NCBI GenBank assembly: GCA_021787845.1
Contig: JAJYLH010000005.1
Location: forward strand, 150,658 to 214,657
From: Myxococcales bacterium
GTDB taxonomy: Bacteria; Myxococcota; Myxococcia; Myxococcales; JAJYLH01
Direction of reading: 5' to 3'
DNA: 64,000 bases
Of this stretch, positions 29,675-38,576 are shown piece by piece. A program made the position numbers and the translations under genes. The notes under the pieces were generated by a model. That model was not told the origin of the DNA. It made no database searches and was given only the letters and a program-made list of their open reading frames with translations. Position 1 is the stretch's first letter; each line of letters starts with the position of its first letter.

Positions 29675-30220
29675 ATGCCGCGCGACGACGACGGTTACGA
29701 CGACCGGCCGAAGAAGACCTGGCGGGAGATCGATCAGCTTCGGGACGGGAAGCGCTCCCGCTCGGCGACACCGCCGGCGGAGAGGGCGCGGCTCGAGCGG
29801 TCGGCGAGCTACAGCCGGTACAAGTCGGCGGCCGACAAGTTCTTCTCCGGTGAGCTGCTGCCCGAGGCGCTCGCGGAGAAGGTCGACCCGACCGGCGGGT
29901 CGCGGGCGAAGAAGGACCAGGTGGCGAAGCTGCGCCAGGTCGAGGATTTCCGGGAGTTCGCGACGCTCGCGAAGGCCTACGTCGACGAGCACGGGGTGCC
30001 CGACGACCCTTATGTCGTCGACCGGCTCCTCGGCCATCCGAACGAAGGCGTCGTGCAGAAGACCCTGGACAAGCTCAGCGAGCTGCTCCAAGCGGGCGGC
30101 TTCAAGGTGCCGAAGTCGCTGCCCGAGCGGCTGAAGTCGCTGGAGCTTTCGAGCGACGACCCGGACCTCCAGGACCGCGCCAAGGCGCTCGCGAAGGCGA
30201 TTCGCGACCGGCCGAGGTGA
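29675..30220 (+). CDS. Hypothetical charged protein
   Basis: ATG at 29675 with upstream GGAGG; MPRDDDGYDDRPKKTWREIDQLRDGKRSRS... Confidence 0.7.
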   Translation: MPRDDDGYDDRPKKTWREIDQLRDGKRSRSATPPAERARLERSASYSRYKSAADKFFSGELLPEALAEKVDPTGGSRAKKDQVAKLRQVEDFREFATLAKAYVDEHGVPDDPYVVDRLLGHPNEGVVQKTLDKLSELLQAGGFKVPKSLPERLKSLELSSDDPDLQDRAKALAKAIRDRPR

Positions 30221-30264
30221 CGCCAAGCGGTAGCGCCGCCGCAAGCCGGGAGCCCTGTCGCTAT

Positions 30265-33159
30265 TCAGGTCCGGCCGAGGCCCTCCGGAAAGCTCTTGGC
30301 AAAGAGGCTGGGGAACACCGGGAACACGGGCGGACGTTCTTCGTACAGGTCGAGGAACGCCCGCACCACGTCCGGGTCGAACTGGGTGCCGGCGAAGTCG
30401 CGCAGCTCCTGGATCGCCCGGGCGTGCCCGACCCCACGGCGGTAGGGGCGGTCGCTGGTCATCGCGTCGTAGGCGTCGGCCACCGCGATGATGCGGCTCT
30501 CGAAGGGGATGTCGTAGCCGGCCCTCCGCGTCGGGTAGCCGCTGCCGTCGAAGCGCTCGTGGTGCATGAGGATGCACCGGTTGACGCCGGCGAGCTCCTC
30601 GACGCTCTCGAGGATGCGGTACCCGATTTCCGGATGCTGCCGGACGATCTCCTCTTCTTCGGGCGTCAGGCGGCCTTCCTTGCGCAGAAGCTGCTCGGGA
30701 ATCCCGAGCTTGCCGACGTCGTGGAGCACCGCCGAGATGCGGACGCGCTCGATTTCCAGCTCGGTCATCTCCAGCTTGCGGCCGAGCTCGGTCGCCAGGA
30801 GCGACACCCGGCGCGAGTGGCCGTGGGTGAAGAGGTCCTTCGCCTCGACCGCGAACGCCATCGCCTCGATGGTCTGGAGGAACACCTCCTTCTTCGCCAG
30901 CACCAGCTCGAAGTTCACCTTGGCGAGGTGCTCGTTCTTCTCGGCGAGGCTGCGCTCGAGCGCGCGCAGGTGCAACAGGTGCTTCAAGCGCGCGCGCAGC
31001 TCGAGGAAGTTGAACGGCTTGGTCAGGTAGTCGTCCGCCCCGAACTCGATGCCCTGCACCTTCTGGTGGATGTCGCCCCGGGCAGTGACCAGGATGATCG
31101 GAATCGCCTTGGTCAGCGGGTGCTTCTTCAGGTCGCTGACGAGCGAGAAGCCGCTCTTGCGAGGCATCATCACGTCCGCCACGATGATCTGCGGCAGCCG
31201 CTTCTGCGCCACCTGGAAGGCCTCCTCGCCGTCGGTGGCGGTGATGATGTGGTACTCGCGCCCGAGGATGGTCTTCAGATAGGCGAGCATGTCCCGGTTG
31301 TCGTCGGCGATGAGGACCTTCGCCCGCTCCGGATGCAGCACGAGATCGGTCTCGTCCTCCGGCGGCACTTCCGCTTGGCTCAAGTCCGCGAGGACCAGGT
31401 CGGCCGGGTTCGAGATGACCGTGGCGAGCTTCTTGAGCTCGGCGCCCTGCCGGCGGTCGATCGCCACCTTCTCGTCCACCCGCCGGCGGTCGAGCCGTTC
31501 CTGGGGGTACGCCGCGCGATCGGTGGGGAGGCGAAACTCGAAGGTGGAACCCTGGTCGAGGGTGCTCGAAACCTTCACCTCGCCCCCCTGGAACTCCACG
31601 ATTTCCTTGACGAGCGCGAGGCCGATGCCGGTGCCGCCGTACTGGCGTTGCTCCGACCCGTCGACCTGGTGGAAACGGGTGAAGAGCTGGGGCAGCTCCG
31701 ACGCCGGAATGCCGATGCCGTTGTCCTTCACCCGCACGACGAGCCGCGCCTCCTCGATGCGGGCGAAGACGTTCACCTGCGGCGGCCGCTCCCGGACCTC
31801 GGCGCTGAACTTGATGCCGTTGGAGATGAGGTTGAGCACCGCGCGCTCGAACTTGTCCAGGTCGAGCGGCACCGGGCCGAGCGATTCCGGACAGTCGAGG
31901 GAGAGCTCCACCCCGCGCCGTTGGGCGAGCCCCTTCGCCGAGTCGACGAGGTTGCCGAGGATGTTGGCCGGGTCCGCGTCGTCCAAGGTCAGCCGCATCA
32001 CGCCGGCGTCGTAGCGGGCGAGGTCCAAGAGCGAGTTGACCAGGGCGAGAAGGCGGTTGGCGTTCACCCGGGCGATGTCGAGATGCTTGCGCTGCTCGTC
32101 CGTCAGGTAGCCGTGGTGCCCCACGATCAGATTGTCAACCGGCACGGTGATCAGGTTCAAGGGCGTACGAAACTCGTGGGAGACGTTCTGGAAGAACTCG
32201 GTCTTCAGACGGTCCGCTTCCTTCGCTTTCTCCAGAGCCGTCTGAAGCGCCGCGTTCGCGATAGACAGCTCCTGGGTGCGCTGCTCGACCCGCTTCTCCA
32301 AGGTGGCGTTGAGCTCGCGGATTTCTTCGTAGCGGGACTCGAGGTCAGACATGCTGCCGACGAGTCCCTCGTTCTGAGTTCGGAGCAGCTCGCCCTGGGC
32401 GCGCGAGATCGCGCGATAGCCGAGCACTGCCGCCAGGGAGCCGCCAATCGCAAGGCCGAGGGCCGAGCCCGCCAGGTGTCCTACCGCCGGGGCGAAGAGG
32501 AACCAGGCCAAACTAGCACCGATGATCGCGCCGACCGCGGCGACCAGCAATGGTCGTTGCGCGGGGAGGTTCCATGCGATCTCGTACCGACACTTATCGG
32601 CACCCATGACTTGACAGGACGTTTCCCGCACCCGGGCCGGGGGCAACCCCCAAATGGTCGGAAAGCTCGCAAACTGGCCGATTCGGACATCGCAGATTCG
32701 CCTGTTCGGCTCATGGCGAGTCGACTGGAACGAGAGCTTGAGCCGTCTGTCGGTGAGCTCCTCGATTTCGAAACGCCCGGTACGGTTGTAGCTTGGCCCA
32801 AGCTTCACCACCTGCTGGTAAGCAAGCTTGGGCGTCCCAAGCGCTCTCAACATGTAGTACGCGAATCCCATCGCCTGTGGGGTCGCGATGAAGAGCCCCG
32901 ACTTTCTTGCGAAGTCTGGATCTCCGGAACCATCGGCCAGCAAGTCAACGAAGCGGCAGACGAAGTCAAAGGAGACGAAGTTCTTCTTGTCAAGAACGTA
33001 TTCAAGCGGTAGCGCCGAGCCCAACTGACGGTAGGTTTCCTCGAGGCGATCGCGTCCGTAGATCTTCTCGAAGTAAAGCGCGACCGTCGCGAGTGCTCGG
33101 CAGGAATGTTCCGGTGCCGTGTCCGGATTGTCAAGCGCGATCGTCGTCGGCAACGTCAT
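30265..33159 (-). CDS. Hybrid sensor histidine kinase - receiver - HD-GYP protein
   Basis: HEFRTPLNLITVPVD H-box, NGIGIPASELPQLFTRFHQVDGSEQRQYGGTGIGLALV, receiver VLIADDNRDMLAYLKTIL...KPFNFLELRARL, HD-GYP HDVGKLGIPEQLL...HHERFDGSGYP. Confidence 0.94.
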   Translation of the reverse strand: MTLPTTIALDNPDTAPEHSCRALATVALYFEKIYGRDRLEETYRQLGSALPLEYVLDKKNFVSFDFVCRFVDLLADGSGDPDFARKSGLFIATPQAMGFAYYMLRALGTPKLAYQQVVKLGPSYNRTGRFEIEELTDRRLKLSFQSTRHEPNRRICDVRIGQFASFPTIWGLPPARVRETSCQVMGADKCRYEIAWNLPAQRPLLVAAVGAIIGASLAWFLFAPAVGHLAGSALGLAIGGSLAAVLGYRAISRAQGELLRTQNEGLVGSMSDLESRYEEIRELNATLEKRVEQRTQELSIANAALQTALEKAKEADRLKTEFFQNVSHEFRTPLNLITVPVDNLIVGHHGYLTDEQRKHLDIARVNANRLLALVNSLLDLARYDAGVMRLTLDDADPANILGNLVDSAKGLAQRRGVELSLDCPESLGPVPLDLDKFERAVLNLISNGIKFSAEVRERPPQVNVFARIEEARLVVRVKDNGIGIPASELPQLFTRFHQVDGSEQRQYGGTGIGLALVKEIVEFQGGEVKVSSTLDQGSTFEFRLPTDRAAYPQERLDRRRVDEKVAIDRRQGAELKKLATVISNPADLVLADLSQAEVPPEDETDLVLHPERAKVLIADDNRDMLAYLKTILGREYHIITATDGEEAFQVAQKRLPQIIVADVMMPRKSGFSLVSDLKKHPLTKAIPIILVTARGDIHQKVQGIEFGADDYLTKPFNFLELRARLKHLLHLRALERSLAEKNEHLAKVNFELVLAKKEVFLQTIEAMAFAVEAKDLFTHGHSRRVSLLATELGRKLEMTELEIERVRISAVLHDVGKLGIPEQLLRKEGRLTPEEEEIVRQHPEIGYRILESVEELAGVNRCILMHHERFDGSGYPTRRAGYDIPFESRIIAVADAYDAMTSDRPYRRGVGHARAIQELRDFAGTQFDPDVVRAFLDLYEERPPVFPVFPSLFAKSFPEGLGRT

Positions 33160-33204
33160 TCGCCGTCTCCTTCCTTGCCGAAGCGCTCACGAACAGGACT
33201 CGCA

Positions 33205-35568
33205 TCACGCTTCATCGCCGCCTCTGCGGCAGAGGTCGCCATGTTGTCGGTAAAGCACCTCCCAGGCATCCATGAGGGGACGAAACAGACTTCGATGCAG
33301 CGTGCGGAAGCGAAGGTCAGCCACCCAGGAGAAGCCAGCCCGCTCGAGCGCAGGTCGCGCCGCCGGTTCCCCAAGGGCCACCGCGTGCGTCAGTCCTCTT
33401 TCGTAGGCACTGGACGCGGCATCGAGGGCCAGCGCGAACCGAACCTCGTCGGCAAGACGCCCGTCCACGAACGGATGAAAAGAGGCATGGTTGAGAAACT
33501 CGTTGATCTGAACTGCCTTGGTGCTGGTTTCGACGAGCGCCGCCCCCAAGAAGCGTCCGCCGGCGATGGCGAGCCGAACCCGCCTGCCTCGCTCGAGACC
33601 GACCGCCGCGTAATCCCGTCCAAGTCGAGTAAGGCGCAACCCCTTGGCCGTAAGGTCTTCACTGAGAATGGCCAAGATGGAGTGAGTACGCGCAAGCTGC
33701 GCAGCAACCCATGGCAGCTCGTCGTCCGCGGCCTCCCGAGTTTCGATGGCGTCGTCGCGAGGGGGCAAGGGGCCGTTGGGGCGGAGGAACAGGCCGAGCT
33801 CCCCGGCCTCGGAAAGCGGTGAACGGTCGAGCGCACGGCCAGTCCAACCAAAGAGCCGATTGACGGACTTCTGATCCTTCTTCCATATGAACTTGACGAA
33901 GTCCGCCGTAGCCTTGCCCTCGAGCAAACCAGCCAAGACTCGGCAGAGCGCACGGCTGACGAGCTCCAAATCACCTGCGTGTCGCGTCATCGCCGCCAGG
34001 TGGGTCGCCAGCCAGGCGCGGTCATACGTGCGCAATCCTTGGATGTGACCAAGAATCGCGCCGCCCTCGACGTAGACGATGCTGGTAGAGACCTCGGACC
34101 GCGGGCCGAGGAGCGCGGAGAACGATTGAGCGACCGCCGATTCACTGGCCTCTGAGCCGTCCGCATAAAGATGAAAGCGATGGCCCGCTTGCCCAAACAA
34201 GGCTCGAATTGTCCCGGCGTCTTCGGGTCCCGCGATCGCAACGTTCGCGTGGCTTGCTCCGACCAGCAACCGCTCCAAAGCGTGCCGCGCCAAGCCGTCG
34301 GCCGTAATCTCGATTCCGTAACGGCGACCGCCACGTGACATCAAGGTCGAGCTGCGGACGGTTCCGACCAGGCGGACGGGCCCCTCGGGTGTCTCGATCT
34401 CCAATTCGTCCAGCACCAGCCCGGGAGGCAGGAGCGCTCCCGCATCCCCCACGTGCACCGACAGCCCGGTGGCGTTCAGGTCGACCAGCCCGTAGCGCCC
34501 GTCGACGCCGGTCAGCTTGGAGCGCAGATGGACGAGCCCCACCCGGTCCGCAGGCGGCACCTGCCGGTACGAGCCGCGCCGGTGCTCGACCCGGAGCGAC
34601 TGCGGGAGCCGGACGACGGGCGGCGACTTCGAGACGAGCACGCACAACCCGCTGTGGCTCCGACCCGTGATGTCGAAGGTGAGCCGCAGCGCTTCCGGGG
34701 GGTCGAACGGCGCCTCGAGCGGGCCCTGGAGCACGAGCGTCCCTTCCTTCGCGTCGATGGCCGCGATGTGCAGCTTCACCGGATTCGGGTCGTCCGCCCG
34801 TTCGAGCGAGACCTTGGCCTCCGCCCGCTCGGCCTTGGTCAGGGCCGCCACGATCTGGACCGGCTCGCGCAACACGTTCAGCGTCTGCGCCGGCGACCGC
34901 GGGGGCGCCTCGAACGCCAGCCCGACCTGCAAGACCGGCTCCTCACCGACCACCCGCGTGCGCCGGATGCTCGCCGCCGCCTGCCGCAGGAGCACCCGCT
35001 CGCCGTCGACCAGCTCGATGTCGCTCACCGGGTTCGCGGCGAAGAAGCGCTCCGGCCGGTCCGCCAGCGGCACCTCGAACGACAAGCCCCGATGGGAGAG
35101 GTCGACCGCGGGATGCGAGAACCGGCTCCCCTCGACGACGCCGCGGACCTCGAGCGCGCGCCCCCGCAGGTCGAGCCGCGGCGACTGCCGGGGCAGCAGA
35201 ATCTTGCGCAGCCGCTGCGAGAGCGCCTCGCGCGACAACGACTGCCGGAGGAACTCGAACGAGTAGCCTTCCGCGAAACCGGCGAGCTCGGCGGCCGCCT
35301 CCTCCGGACCCACGATCACGAGCGGCGAGGCCGGCGCCGCCGCGCGCAAGCGGTCCAGGTCCGAGTGCCGGACCCGCTGGGCGTCGAGCACGATGGCGCG
35401 GAAGGCGCGTTCGGCGAGCAGCGCCAGCGCCTCTTCGGTCGTCTCGACTTCGACCAGCTCCGCCGGGACCTCGGCCGCGAGCAGGGTCTCGCGCGCCTGC
35501 GGTCCGAGACCGACGCCCACCAGCGCGCTCGTCGGATGACTCCGCGTTGCTTCCGGCCTGCTGCTCAT
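33205..35568 (-). CDS. Multidomain signalling protein: receiver-like N terminus, PilZ-like segment(s), divergent C-terminal GNAT-like region
   Basis: HRRGSYRQVPPADRVGLVHLRSK...YGLVDLNATGLSVHVGD resembles PilZ (RxxxR ... D/NxSxxG-type); N-terminal ATSALVGVGLGPQARETLL resembles a degenerate receiver. C-terminal assignment tentative. Confidence 0.6.
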   Translation of the reverse strand: MSSRPEATRSHPTSALVGVGLGPQARETLLAAEVPAELVEVETTEEALALLAERAFRAIVLDAQRVRHSDLDRLRAAAPASPLVIVGPEEAAAELAGFAEGYSFEFLRQSLSREALSQRLRKILLPRQSPRLDLRGRALEVRGVVEGSRFSHPAVDLSHRGLSFEVPLADRPERFFAANPVSDIELVDGERVLLRQAAASIRRTRVVGEEPVLQVGLAFEAPPRSPAQTLNVLREPVQIVAALTKAERAEAKVSLERADDPNPVKLHIAAIDAKEGTLVLQGPLEAPFDPPEALRLTFDITGRSHSGLCVLVSKSPPVVRLPQSLRVEHRRGSYRQVPPADRVGLVHLRSKLTGVDGRYGLVDLNATGLSVHVGDAGALLPPGLVLDELEIETPEGPVRLVGTVRSSTLMSRGGRRYGIEITADGLARHALERLLVGASHANVAIAGPEDAGTIRALFGQAGHRFHLYADGSEASESAVAQSFSALLGPRSEVSTSIVYVEGGAILGHIQGLRTYDRAWLATHLAAMTRHAGDLELVSRALCRVLAGLLEGKATADFVKFIWKKDQKSVNRLFGWTGRALDRSPLSEAGELGLFLRPNGPLPPRDDAIETREAADDELPWVAAQLARTHSILAILSEDLTAKGLRLTRLGRDYAAVGLERGRRVRLAIAGGRFLGAALVETSTKAVQINEFLNHASFHPFVDGRLADEVRFALALDAASSAYERGLTHAVALGEPAARPALERAGFSWVADLRFRTLHRSLFRPLMDAWEVLYRQHGDLCRRGGDEA

Positions 35569-35845
35569 GGTCTCACTTCCCTCCTCCGACGTGTCCGTCG
35601 ACTTGCCGTCCCGCCGACCGCCATCCCGAGCCGCCTCACCCTCGTTCTGCCCGCGTCACCCGACCGCGCTGGACAACCGACCTTCGGGGTCTGTGCTGGA
35701 TGGTGATTCGGCACCTCGTCGCCACCTTGAAGCGGAGCCGTCCGTGTTCGCCAGTGTAGCCAATTCCGAAGCCCGTTGACGCCTGACGCGCAAGCGACTA
35801 TCCGACCGAACCGTACATGTCGGCTCGTGAAGGGAGTGTTCGCCA

Positions 35846-37279
35846 ATGTCCGCAATCATCGGCAATTCCTGCGATCTCCTCGTCATCGGCGCCGGGCCGG
35901 GCGGGTACATCGCCGCGATCCGGGCGGCCCAGAACGGGCTGAAGACGGTGGTGGTCGACAAGGACGAGCGCCCCGGCGGCACCTGCCTCCTCCGCGGCTG
36001 CATCCCCACGAAAGCGCTCCTGGAGGCCGCCTCGCTCTTCGAGTCCGTCCAGGGCGCCGCCGAGTTCGGGGTGATGGCCGAGAGGGTCCGCTTCGACTGG
36101 GCCCAGGTCAACCGGCGCAAGGCCAAGGTGGTGGAAAAGAACTCGAACGGCGTCAGGTTCCTCTTTCGCAAGAACCACATCGAGCAGGTGGCCGGGAGCG
36201 CCCGCCTCGCCGGCGCGGGTGAGGTGGAGGTCACCGCTGCCGATGGACAGAAGCGCCGCCTCTCGGCTAGGCACGTGCTCATCGCGTCCGGCTCCGCGCC
36301 GCGCCTCTTGGGGCTGGCGCCGCCCGACGGCCGGCGGGTCTTCACCTCGGACGAGCTCCTGGAAATCGACGAGGTGCCCCGGAGCCTGGTGGTGGTCGGG
36401 GCTGGGGCGGTGGGCGTCGAGTTCGCCTCCATCTACCAGCGGTTCGGCGCGAAGGTGACCCTCGTGGAGATGCTGCCGCGGCTCGCCCCGCTGGAGGATC
36501 ACGAGGTCTCCGCCGAGCTCGAGCGCTGTTTCCGGCGACGGAAGGTCGAGATCCGCACCTCGACCTCGCTCGCCGACGTCCAGGTGGGCGCCGACGAGGT
36601 GGAGCTGACCCTTCAGGCTGAAGGGAAGCCCTCCGAGAGGGTGAGAGCGCAAGCGCTCCTCGTCGCGGTCGGCCGGCGGCCGGTGAGCGAGAACCTGGGG
36701 CTGGAGGAGATCGCCGGCGTGCAGGTCGAGAGCGGTTACGTCCAGGTGGACGGCCTCTGCCGAACGGGAGCGCCGTGGCTCTCCGCCATCGGCGACGTCG
36801 TCCGCGTCGGCGGCCGGCCGCACCCGCAGCTCGCGCACATCGCCTCGGCGGAAGGGGTGCTGGTCGCCGACCGTCTCGCGGGCAAGCCCGTCGAGCCCAT
36901 CGACTACGACCGCCAGACCATCAACGCGACCTTCTCGGACCCGGAAATCGCGAGCGTCGGCTACACCGAGGCGCGGGCGCGGGAGAGGTTCGGCGCGGTC
37001 CGGGTCGGGAAGTTCCCCTACCAGGCCATCGGCAAGGCGGCGGTGACCGGGCGCCACGAGGGCTTCATCAAGGTCGTCGCGGCCGAGGAGCACGACGAGC
37101 TGCTCGGGGTCCACATCATCGGCGAGAGGGCGACCGAGCTGATCCACGAGGCCGCCGTGGCCCTCCGGCTCGAGTCGACCAGCGAGGAGCTGTGGCGCAC
37201 CATCCATGCCCACCCGACGCTGTCGGAAGGCGTGATGGAGGCCGCGCACGCCGTCGGGGGCAAGGCGCTCGGGGCGTGA
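35846..37279 (+). CDS. lpdA: Dihydrolipoyl dehydrogenase
   Basis: LLVIGAGPGGYIAAIRAAQNGLKTVVVDKDERPGGTCLLRGCIPTKALLEA; C-terminal HAHPTLSEGVMEAA. Confidence 0.96.
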   Translation: MSAIIGNSCDLLVIGAGPGGYIAAIRAAQNGLKTVVVDKDERPGGTCLLRGCIPTKALLEAASLFESVQGAAEFGVMAERVRFDWAQVNRRKAKVVEKNSNGVRFLFRKNHIEQVAGSARLAGAGEVEVTAADGQKRRLSARHVLIASGSAPRLLGLAPPDGRRVFTSDELLEIDEVPRSLVVVGAGAVGVEFASIYQRFGAKVTLVEMLPRLAPLEDHEVSAELERCFRRRKVEIRTSTSLADVQVGADEVELTLQAEGKPSERVRAQALLVAVGRRPVSENLGLEEIAGVQVESGYVQVDGLCRTGAPWLSAIGDVVRVGGRPHPQLAHIASAEGVLVADRLAGKPVEPIDYDRQTINATFSDPEIASVGYTEARARERFGAVRVGKFPYQAIGKAAVTGRHEGFIKVVAAEEHDELLGVHIIGERATELIHEAAVALRLESTSEELWRTIHAHPTLSEGVMEAAHAVGGKALGA

Positions 37280-37337
37280 GGTCTCGCTCGGACTCCGGCT
37301 CCCGAGCACCCTTCGTCAGGCACCGGGGCGCCGCGTC

Positions 37338-37386
37338 GATCCGACCGATCGGACCGATCCGACCGATCCGACCGATCGGTCTGATT
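37338..37386. repeat. 9-bp GATCSGWCS tandem array, locus 2 (5 units)
   Basis: GATC at 37338, 37347, 37356, 37365, 37374 in GATCCGACC/GATCGGACC/GATCCGACC/GATCCGACC/GATCGGTCT. Confidence 0.9.
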
Positions 37387-37434
37387 CTCGCGTGCTGTTT
37401 GCGCCTCGCGCGTTTCGTCTCTACAAGAAGGCGC

Positions 37435-38343
37435 ATGAGCCTCGTCCCTCTGGGCACCGTCCGCCGCGAGCCGAAGCCCGGCTGGCTCCGGGTGCGCCTT
37501 CCGGGCGGCGAGCGCTACGCCTTCGTCAAAGAGACCCTCCGGAGCCTGAAGCTCCACACCGTCTGCGCGGAGGCGCAGTGCCCGAACGTCGGCGAGTGCT
37601 GGGGGAGCGGCACCGCTACCGTCATGCTCATGGGCGACGTCTGCACCCGCGGCTGCCGGTTCTGCGACGTGCACAGCGGCCAGCCGGCGCCTCTCGACCC
37701 CGACGAGCCCCCGCACCTCGCCCAAGCCGTGCGGCAGCTCCGGCTCGACTACATCGTCGTCACCAGCGTCGACCGCGACGACCTCCCGGACGGCGGTGCC
37801 GCCCACTTCGCCGAGTCGATCCGCGCCCTGCGCCGCGAGAGCCCGAAGACCCTGGTCGAGGTGCTGATTCCCGATTTCCAGGGCCTGCGCTCGTCGCTCG
37901 AGGCCATCGTCGGCGCGGCGCCCGAGGTCATCGGCCACAACGTCGAGACCGTCCGCCGGCTGTCGCGCACGGTGCGCGACGTGCGGGCGAGCTACCCGCG
38001 GTCGCTCGAGGTGCTGGCCGAGCTCAAAGCCCTGGGCGCGCGCTTCACCAAGAGCTCGCTCCAACTCGGCCTCGGCGAAACGGACGACGAGGTCCGCGCC
38101 TGCCTCGGCGACTTGCGCGCCAGCGGCGTCGACATCGTCACCCTGGGCCAGTACCTGCGCCCCAGCCCGAAACACCTGCCGGTTCGCGCGTTCGTGCCGC
38201 CGGAAGAATTCGCTCGGTGGAAAGAAGAAGCCGAGGCGCTCGGTTTTCTCTTCGTCGCGAGCGGGCCGCTCGTGCGCTCGAGCTATCGCGCCGGCGAGCT
38301 GTTCCTGAAGGCGCGGCTGGGCCGCGGTCAGCGCGCGCCCTGA
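37435..38343 (+). CDS. lipA: Lipoyl synthase
   Basis: CAEAQCPNVGECWGSGTATVMLMGDVCTRGCRFCDVHSG and C-terminal VASGPLVRSSYRAGE. Confidence 0.97.
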   Translation: MSLVPLGTVRREPKPGWLRVRLPGGERYAFVKETLRSLKLHTVCAEAQCPNVGECWGSGTATVMLMGDVCTRGCRFCDVHSGQPAPLDPDEPPHLAQAVRQLRLDYIVVTSVDRDDLPDGGAAHFAESIRALRRESPKTLVEVLIPDFQGLRSSLEAIVGAAPEVIGHNVETVRRLSRTVRDVRASYPRSLEVLAELKALGARFTKSSLQLGLGETDDEVRACLGDLRASGVDIVTLGQYLRPSPKHLPVRAFVPPEEFARWKEEAEALGFLFVASGPLVRSSYRAGELFLKARLGRGQRAP

Positions 38344-38374
38344 GCGCCGGTATCCTCGCCGACGGAGGCGAACC

Positions 38375-38539
38375 GTGCCGAAGCTTCTCGCTCTCATCGT
38401 CGCCTCGATCGTCGCCTACATCCCCGAGATGCTCTTCAAGATGAGCCTCGCGACGGACCTCATCGTTTCGCTCATCGTCGGGTCCATCGCCTACTACGTG
38501 GCGCTCTGGTACTTCAACAAGCTGCGCGGCGGACTCTAG
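38375..38539 (+). CDS. Small membrane protein, 54 aa (absent from the ORF track)
   Basis: GTG at 38375 after GGAGG (gacggaggcgaacc): MPKLLALIVASIVAYIPEMLFKMSLATDLIVSLIVGSIAYYVALWYFNKLRGGL*, two hydrophobic helices. Confidence 0.65.
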   Translation: MPKLLALIVASIVAYIPEMLFKMSLATDLIVSLIVGSIAYYVALWYFNKLRGGL

Positions 38540-38576
38540 GCACGTTCACGCGAGGCTCGTCGCTCCCGGCGACCCG

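Noticed and set aside
37280-37434. Short peptides with IRPIGPIRPIRPIG / TDRSDRSDRSDRS repeats in ORF translations
   Set aside because: They arise from translation of the intergenic 9-bp DNA arrays (9 is a multiple of 3) and read into lipA or antisense frames; treated as DNA repeats, not peptide repeats.
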